Part shown: piece after piece, positions 57,161 through 64,000 of the stretch
How the letters are laid out: each line of letters opens with the position of its first letter
How positions within the stretch are numbered: position 1 is the first letter of the stretch
Source: Bolinopsis microptera
Lineage: Eukaryota; Ctenophora; Tentaculata; Lobata; Bolinopsidae
Reading direction: 5' to 3'
Assembly: GCF_026151205.1 (NCBI RefSeq)
Contig: NC_087075.1
Coordinates: 16,114,571 to 16,178,570, forward strand
Length of the DNA: 64,000 nucleotides
Notes under the pieces: generated by a model
Seen by the model: the letters and a program-made list of their open reading frames with translations, nothing else
What the model was told of the DNA's origin: nothing
The model's database searches: none
Program-made: the position numbers and the translations under genes

Positions 57161-58469
57161 CCATACTTATCTCACTGCCGGAAACTACCGAGTATCAATA
57201 TATTTTCCGGTGTGGACACAATAAGAAAGTGCTTACAGTCCGACTATAAACTGCTTAACTGTGTTCATACCTTATATAATAATAAAGTTCCAACCAATTT
57301 TACCGCTCTGCGAGCAGCAGTCACTGGTTGGTATGTTGTGCGAGCATTGCTGTAAAATTTTCTGCTGGACAGAGTCCCGTTGAAAATATTGAAATTGACT
57401 TCAAAATGGCTCTTCCTAGGAGGTGCACCATAAAAATAAACTTGCTCGGATTTTAAAAATTTTTGTACCATTGTTTTCTAGAGACTGTGAGAATTTTCAC
57501 AATACCAAATTTGTTATACCTTTTTGGAAAGATCAGTGAGTTTCGCCTAGGTGCCATATTTGATGGTGCGCGGCTTTTGGAGCAAAATAAGCTGTAAAAG
57601 TCGCGTAATTTGACCAAATTTGACCAAATTCGTTGATTTTTGTTGTATTATTTGGATATATCTTCAGTTCCTTGAATGAGATCATTCTGAAAATTGGCGA
57701 CGACCTTCCAATAGAGCTTTCACAACTGTCCGAAAAATTTGGTGGATATCGGAGTTGATATAGTGATCAAAATGGTGCAAAATACGCTGCTTTTAGCTGT
57801 AACATAATGTTTGATAGTTGGATATGCTTTAAACTTTTCGGACACCTTCCTTGTAAGTCTATGAGTAAGCTTCCAATTTTTGTTGCAATCGGAGGTCGGG
57901 AAGGATACTTAATATCTATTTGTTTGAAGAAAATTGTGCTGGCCGAAATTAGCGCTAAAAAACCATCCTACAGTCGGCACGCGCGGCTCACTGTCGATGG
58001 CGCACTACCTACTCTTCCAGATCCAGTCTTAACCTTAAATTAGGCACAACTTATTTACTTTTGAAACTTTCATTATACTTGTATGGTTGACCTCAAGCTG
58101 GCCGTTTTTGATTAACTACGGATAGCAAATTTAAAGGATATACAGTGGCTGTAAATTAATCTTCTGCTCGACAGAATGCCGCGGTTGGAAATGTTAAATT
58201 GGCCCTAAAACTCAAAAATAGCTCTTCCAGATCCAGTCTTAACCTTAAAGTTAAACTTAATAGTGTTCACGACAGGCTGAGCGCCGCCCAGTAACCACCA
58301 AGGATCACAGTTCCCCTTTAGTTCCCTTTAAAGATTGTTCCATCTTCTTTCGTTATATAAGCTATAATAGGGCTTCTTCGGCCGGCCTTTTTGTGCTGGA
58401 TTTTTTTTGTTAAGACAGGCTCGACAGATGCTTAAATGGTCTACGAAAGGTTAGCGTTAAAATAATATA
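57161..58469. repeat. Dispersed repeat fragments (TTCTGCT-GACAGAGTCCCGTTG family)
   Basis: 57355-57425 and 58150-58255 match the repeats at 41028-41330. 58265-58295 (GACAGGCTGAGCGCCGCCCA) matches the right end of the 870-bp TIR element. No coding exon recognised. Confidence 0.55.
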
Positions 58470-59202
58470 CCTTATCGGACCTTATTTGGACGGACATTAC
58501 TTGAACGCTGGAGGCCCTAACGTTCACCTTAATGTTCGTTCAAATAAAGTCCGTTCAATTAATGTCCTTCCAAGTTAAAGTCCGTTCAATTTTTTTAATA
58601 TAAAATTTTAACGATCAGCTGAATTGTAAATATCACATTATTGCATGATCACTATCTTGAAGTTGATCTTCGGCTTCTTCTACCTCCACATTTTCTTTTA
58701 CAACTGGTTGTCTGTCCAACTCGTAGTTGTACCGGCAATGAATGATCCCAACTGCTCTACTAGAGAGATACTTTAATGCCTAAAGTACAGCCCCCCACTC
58801 GGTATAGGCGAACTTCGGTGGCTTATGACTATGTCAGCTACGATTCCTTCTACCATACCACCCATCTCGATAAAGTAGAAGACAAACCGGGATATCTCCC
58901 TGCACGAAAACCCATTTGATGAAGATGATATGTGATATTACTATTAGATAATGATCATGTACAGATATTTTAACATTTTTACTGATTAAAAGATTAAAGA
59001 CTGCTTTTCTTGCTTACTGTATGAAAAATGGATTTAAAAATCATTGCATTTGCTAAAATTAAAAAAACGTCAAAAAAAAGATGAACAAAAATCGGATTTT
59101 TGATGGTTTTGATTGCCTTCTAGGCTCTAGCGTTCATATTATAATGTCCGTTCAGAATTATGTCCGTTCAAGTAATGTCCGTCCAAATAAGGTCTGATAA
59201 GG
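58470..59202. mobile_element. Best-preserved MITE of the TA-CCTTATCGGACC family
   Basis: 733 bp flanked by TA on both sides (58468-58469, 59203-59204). The left end CCTTATCGGACCTTATTTGG is mirrored at the right (CCAAATAAGGTCTGATAAGG). Several direct and inverted copies of GTCCGTTCAA/TTGAACGGAC lie inside each arm. The TA target and short conserved ends are compatible with Tc1/mariner- or Merlin-like mobilisation; the superfamily is not decided. Confidence 0.82.
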
Positions 59203-59204
59203 TA

Positions 59205-59873
59205 GTTATACCTTATCATATATGTTATTTTACCGGAAATTGCGTGATCAGCGGACATAATTTTGAACGGTGTGAATTTGTCTTGTAACATAATATATAG
59301 TAACTAAACATAGATACAAATTCACTGGACCTGTTTCACCACTCAAAGTAAAATGATGTTATTGACATTGTTGATTGTGATGTTTAAAACAACAGCTTTC
59401 GTTAAACTTGTTCATTCCTCGCAAAAATAGCTCTTAGGTACTCCAGATCCGTGTGATCAGGTGATTGGTTTACCTAATCACGTGATAAGGTGACCCCGTT
59501 AACTACCCCGTTAAACATTATGGAATTGTTAAGGGTGCCCAATTAAGGTGTCGTGTCACGGTGTCACATAATAATCACCCAGTCAATTTTGTTAACGAGA
59601 TACACAAAATGCTTGATAACTTCGTCATTTCTAATCCGTTTTGCCTCATGTTTTCAGATCATTTGCAAAATTTAATAATCTACCGTCTCTGAAACAATTA
59701 GGCGTTCAGCATGTTCAAAGAAAACAATATAGGTGTTTTAATATTGAATGGGCGTGGTCTAAAATATTCGAATTTTCAAATTTTGACGACGGAATCCTCG
59801 AACCAGTAAGTACAGTATGCCATCTGCAAAGCAACAGCTCTCAAATATAAAACACGGCGGAGGTATAAGACCA
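59205..59873. other. Intergenic to mariner-like right end
   Basis: Nothing recognised. Part of it (about 59640-59873) may be the decayed body of the mariner-like element whose end follows. Confidence 0.4.
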
Positions 59874-59907
59874 AACGTTTGCACACTGACTTTTGGCCCA
59901 CCCTGTA
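59874..59907 (-). mobile_element. Right terminal inverted repeat of a mariner-like element
   Basis: AACGTTTGCACACTGACTTT, continuing TGGCCCACCCTGTA, followed by TA. It is the exact complement of the 34-bp end at 33661-33694. No transposase detected beside it. Confidence 0.65.
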
Positions 59908-61684
59908 TAAAAACCTGAAATTAGTTGTACCACGTCGTGACCCCCATTGTCGTTAATTTCACTATAGTAAAGTTTGTACGATACAGGGGGAACCGCGCAC
60001 TCGTGCGCGGCGGGTTATACAATGTATGACAAGATTTACTACAACTAGTACAGAAAATGATTCCAAATTTAAGTGCGCTATACTGGCACTGCAAGTTTAT
60101 ATAGCCACGTATTTACGCGTACTGCGTGACGCAATTGTAATTTTGGCGGTGATCGGCGATCGCGCGCTACTGGAAGCGAAAGGGCTGATTTGGTTAAGGC
60201 CATAATGCAAGCGAGACGGCTTTGGTTAAAGCAATACGAACACTACATGTATAATTTTTATAAATCGTGCACGCGACGTTCGCGTTTGATTCACGATGTC
60301 AATCCTTCGCAGCTCGGTAAGTTGACCATTGTTAATGATTTGGCCCGGCGCGCGCTACTTCGTAGAAATTTAGACGAGTAACATCCGTCAACTCGGTGAG
60401 GCACAGTGGTGCATTTTGTCAATCTACCGAAGAGAAGTTGAAAGAATAACTATTTGATGCGCGGCGCGGCCCAGTATTGCATCTGCATCGCGCAAGTGTG
60501 AAGAGGCAGGCTGGAGAGCTAAAGTTGCGGCCGGCCGGCCGCGATCAAAAAGGATTGCACTGCAACGGGTGTCAATGTATGTAAAAATTGACAACTTATT
60601 TGAAACCGATAAATCAATCCAGAAAATTGCAGAAAATAACTTGGCAAAGAAAAAAACTTCAAATAATTTATTAACGCATGACCGATGTCGCGCGCCACAT
60701 AACAAACGCTTCTTATACTATATTATCGCGCGCCACATAACAAACGCTTCTTATACTATATACAAAAAATTAAAGCGGGGTAGTATAGATGTGGATACTG
60801 GCGGGGAGGTGATAATTGTTTGTTTACATTAATAGTGAGCACATGTTAAGCAGGCTGAGGAGGTGATAATTGTTTGTTTACATTTTAGGTCGAGCACATG
60901 TTAAGCAGGCTGATGAGGTGATACATATTTTGTATTATAGAAGGCTTGTAACACTTGTAACGCCCTCTTGTTACCCCCCTTTGAGGACCCCGAATTATTT
61001 TCTGAACGAAAGCTGAAAAATAACCGAGAAATCGACCTTCTTATTAACTCATTTTGATGACTGTTTCTGACCTAAAATTGCACGAAAAATCGATTTAGCT
61101 AGGTTTCAGAACCTATAAACACTTCCTTATCCCTCAAAATTGATGTTTTATAGTTGATACGAGCAACAAGCAACATATGTTTTGATCCTTCGGTTCTACT
61201 CATGACCTAGGCAGTTAAGCTGAACCCGACAGATCGAGGCAATCCTCGCCTTAACTGATCAAACTGGTACTAACACAATTTTCAGATATAAATGTTCTTT
61301 GCGATACGTTTATTGCAGCTTTGCAACTTGAGTGAAGACCAGAGTACGAAAACACACAGCAGGTAAGCAACTCACTTTTGGTGACTGTTCCTCACGAACA
61401 TTCTAATCCTGTAACATATGAACAGGGAGATCGTCTCCTTAACAAATCGAACAGGTACTATCACAATTTCCAGAGCACAGCATGATAACAAAGTCAAAAG
61501 AAACACAATGAAGGTAGGTTACCAACACCACAATATAACAATCATACTAACAACTGAATTAAATTTATTCTGACGACGGGCAGCCCTGATGTGCTCCGTG
61601 ATCCTCAACGAGCGACCACTTGTAATAGAGGTGTTATGTCATGTGACACCGATCCATCGTATCACAAACAGGAAAAGTGAGCAG
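59908..61684. repeat. Intergenic with two local tandem duplications
   Basis: 60688-60761: two copies of TCGCGCGCCACATAACAAAC plus GCTTCTTATACTATAT. 60805-60922: two copies of a unit of about 60 bp with GAGGTGATAATTGTTTGTTT and GAGCACATGTTAAGCAGGCTG. A plus frame at 60190-60381 (MVKAIMQARRLWLKQYEHYM) has basic, protein-like composition but no recognised family. GC content is locally higher. Confidence 0.55.
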
Positions 61685-61885
61685 ATCGATATCGTGTGTT
61701 TACTTTCCTTATCTTTATTTGACCCTCTGTTCACATTGTTATCTCTACCACATCTTGACTCGGCAAGGTCCGCGTGCAATATCTGCACCGCGGTAAACAC
61801 GCCATGATTACGTCATGAACTTGAAATAGTGTGATTGTTGTACACTTATATAACCGTGCCCATTGCCCACGTACAATACAATCTG

Positions 61886-61889
<4 letters not shown>

Positions 61890-61916
<27 letters not shown>

Positions 61917-61922
61917 TGGGGG

Positions 61923-61954
<32 letters not shown>
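61890..61954. repeat. Poly-G tract
   Basis: About 65 bases almost all G with a few interruptions (TGGGGGC near 61917). The inverted partner at 63782-63797 is a C run. Length is probably unreliable in the assembly. Confidence 0.8.
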
Positions 61955-61956
<2 letters not shown>

Positions 61957-61957
<1 letters not shown>

Positions 61958-62460
61958 GGGTTGTTTACGATAGTCAAACAATCTTGATAGTGTGTTGGTC
62001 TCTCCCCCAACTGACTGTGGTGCTTATCGTCCAGTCAGGAACAGAACATTATCATAATTTATTAGTTATTTAAGCAGACCTGGTCATTTAAAAAAAATCA
62101 CTGTCCACCTCCCTTAAAAAAACAGGGTTCAAATTGACAAGCTGGGCGCACACGAATGCGATGTCGCTCAGATAAGGCAGCATCTTCGCCACAACTTTGT
62201 TTCCCAAAGGGGTTGTTTACGATAGTCAAACAATCTTGATAGTGTGTTGGTCTCTCCCCCAACTGACTGTGGTGCTTATCGTCCAGTCAGGAACAGAACA
62301 TTATCATAATTTATTAGTTATTTAAGCAGACCTGGTCATTTAAAAAAAATCACTGTCCACCTCCCTTAAAAAAACAGGGTTCAAATTGACAAGCTGGGCG
62401 CACACGAATGCGATGTCGCTCAGATAAGGCAGCATCTTCGCCACAACTTTGTTTCCCAAA
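61957..62460. repeat. Perfect 252-bp tandem duplication
   Basis: 61957-62208 and 62209-62460 appear identical, each GGGGTTGTTTACGATAGTCA to TTTGTTTCCCAAA. The second copy continues into the transposase exon, and the first ends where the coding match would continue. It duplicates the transposase C-terminus and downstream sequence, either very recently or as an assembly artefact beside the G run. Confidence 0.88.
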
Positions 62461-62603
62461 ATCTTGTGCCGCTTCAGATAGCCAATGGAGCGTTCCACGT
62501 GGATGCGGGCGATGCTGACTTTTCTGCTGGCTGCTACTTCTTCTGGCGTGAACTGAGTCTTGCCCCACATCCCCGCTGGGATGTTAAGTGTAACTCCTGA
62601 AAA
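62340..62603 (-). pseudogene. DDE_Tnp_4 transposase, terminal exon
   Basis: The minus strand has acceptor TAATTTTCAG|GAGTTAC near 62600, then VTLNIPAGMWGKTQFTPEEV and SIARIHVERSIGYLKRHKIL, ending SDIAFVCAQLVNLNPVF and a stop at 62340. RIHVERxIGxLK...IL with CAxLVNL is the C-terminal signature of DDE_Tnp_4 (Harbinger-like / THAP-associated) transposases; the Glu of RIHVER is the third catalytic residue in that family (family knowledge). Upstream exons with the two Asp residues were not found in the window, so the gene is partial or truncated. The segment is duplicated downstream. Confidence 0.82.
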
Positions 62604-63741
62604 TTATTCCGCTTATTCTTAACTAACCGGACGATGATTAATCACTCTACACTCAACTGTTACGTGACGTTTCAACACGTTCTCTAGATGGCTCTGAAAC
62701 CTTAACCACCCACAATGACCCTAACCCTAACACAAACCCGATTTCTAACTTAAGCATATGCTGAAACCTTAACGAGAAATTAGAAATCATAGGTCATAGC
62801 ATGTTATCTCGCCAGAGGAGCATCATTTTGGTGATTCACAATCAGCATACAAGACTCCAGATGTCAGGAGGTTAGTGGTCATCTACCCGTGGTTTGCGTG
62901 GAATTAAGACCTACGAGTGTCTTTCTTGATGGTGGATGAGCATGATACTGATAATTAACGACGTGGTTCAACTTCCGAGTGGGTCGTTATTGACCCAGTT
63001 GATCGATTTTAAAAGTTAAATCAACGTACAGGAGTAATGACCAAGATATAACATTTTTTTATACTAGTATTTGTAAAAGTTTGACAACATTGTATTTAAT
63101 TAATCAATTTTGTGGTCCTAGTGGGTCGCTAATGACCCATTTAACCGATTTTGCACTTGTGATGTCATGTTTTAGGCTGAATTCAAGAAGTTACATGGAC
63201 ATATGTAGTAATAAGCAAGTGAGCCGAGTGGGTCGTTAATGACCCAAATTCTTTATTTTTTTAAATTTAGAGTCACACAGTATTGACCATATGTTTTTAA
63301 CTTATGCTACAGTTTTGATTTTATCCTATCGTCTTTGTTTCAGAAGTAATAGCCGAAAAACCGTGATGGGTCGTTTGTGACCCGGACGAGTGGGTCGTAT
63401 ACGCCCATAGCTGTATCTTTTAAAGTAAACGAGATACAGATTAGCTTTTTTGCATATCTCATTTTTGCTGTAAAGTGACCTAGTGTGTTAAACGGCATCA
63501 AAATCGGCAAACTTTAAAACTCGTCGTCCCTAAATGGGTTAAAGCACAGTTCATCATTTGGAATCTCACTCAGTTCATAATCGCGACCTCATATTAGAGT
63601 AAATGTTTTTAATAATACTAATCTCCGCAATTGAACAATTAAACCGAAACATGCTATTTATAGCATTGTTTAGTTATAACTAAACAATGTTAATGTTCCG
63701 TTCATGATTGAACGGTTAGCATCACAGTCAGTTGGAGGAGC
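62604..63741. repeat. Interior with repeated GTGGGTCGTTANTGACCCA palindromes
   Basis: GAGTGGGTCGTTATTGACCC near 62978, GTGGGTCGCTAATGACCCAT near 63120, GAGTGGGTCGTTAATGACCC near 63228, and GATGGGTCGTTTGTGACCCG with GTGGGTCGTATACGCCC near 63365-63410. Each is an imperfect palindrome, spaced about 110-140 bp. CCCTAAATGGGTTAA at 63528-63541 resembles a piggyBac-type end beside TTAA. 62638-62790 matches the dispersed repeat at 31785-31970. No transposase exon found here. Confidence 0.6.
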
Positions 63742-64000
63742 GACCAACACACTATCAAGATCGGTTGTTTATCTTAAACCCCACCCCCCCCCCCCCCAAC
63801 AGATTGTATTGTACGTGGGCAATGGGCACGGTTATATAAGTGTACAACAATCACACTATTTCAAGTTCATGGCGTAATCATGGCGTGTTTACCGCGGTGC
63901 AGATATTGCACGCGGACCTTGCCGAGTCAAGATGTGGTAGAGATAACAATGTGAACAGAGGGTCAAATAAAGATAAGGAAAGTAAACACACGATATCGAT

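Larger units (their letters stand above)
61685..64000. mobile_element. Long-inverted-repeat DNA transposon, runs off the window
   Basis: 61685-62007 and 63742-64000 are inverted copies (ATCGATATCGTGTGTTTACT ... AACAGATTGTATTGTACGTG ... CTTGATAGTGTGTTGGTC). They include a G run on the left and a C run on the right. The match is still continuing at the last base, so the outer right end is outside. The transposase exon below lies between the arms on the minus strand. Confidence 0.8.

Noticed and set aside
61831-62073. Poly-glycine frame
   Set aside because: Pure consequence of the poly-G tract.
62715-62732. Telomere-like CCCTAACCCTAAC
   Set aside because: Only about two units inside a dispersed repeat, not a telomeric array.

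Overview
The window reads as nuclear DNA of an invertebrate metazoan. The bulk sequence is AT-rich, the genes have GT-AG introns, and the host proteins are of animal extracellular or receptor type (sushi/CCP repeats, Ig-like domains, an LDLa-ectodomain 7TM receptor). Transposons are dense: Copia, two CR1-like LINE pieces, hAT, mariner, a DDE_Tnp_4 element and many MITEs/foldbacks. I could not name a species or phylum.

1-11.87 kb is satellite DNA: a degenerate G/C-skewed repeat (1-2370), a near-perfect 45-bp array (2444-3980), an AT-rich zone of decayed copies, then about 7 kb of an 8-bp repeat (CTAGGTTA) punctuated by 17 copies of a unit of about 75 bp. That unit looks like a coding first exon. 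It has a 17-codon frame with a CxxC pair, a GT donor, and mostly silent differences between copies, and the last copy joins in phase to six exons at 12002-16777. The result is a 274-residue Cys-rich protein. Two splice boundaries of this gene lie in tandem arrays: exon 1 in the octamer satellite, and the exon-5 donor in a 39-bp repeat (8+4 copies). A 1,054-bp hAT MITE with an exact 8-bp target duplication sits 40 bp before the exon-6 acceptor.

18-32 kb holds an intact minus-strand gene (five exons, 27375-29475: unknown N-terminal domain, four sushi domains, Ig-like exon) and a decayed paralog (about 19985-22113). It also holds nested MITEs, a 931-bp foldback element and an adjacent 91-bp-arm inverted repeat.

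34.7-40.5 kb: an Ig-domain gene whose last exon is split by a young Copia element (165-bp LTRs with one difference, 5-bp TSD AGCGG, initiator-Met-type PBS, one in-frame TGA in gag).

42.3-47.8 kb: a two-exon minus-strand gene for an LDLa-repeat rhodopsin-like GPCR, with one in-frame TAA in the ectodomain and a foldback MITE in its intron. 48.8-54.1 kb: two head-to-tail LINE pieces, both broken. 54-64 kb: dispersed repeats, TIR elements, and a DDE_Tnp_4 transposase terminal exon inside a long-inverted-repeat element that runs off the right edge.
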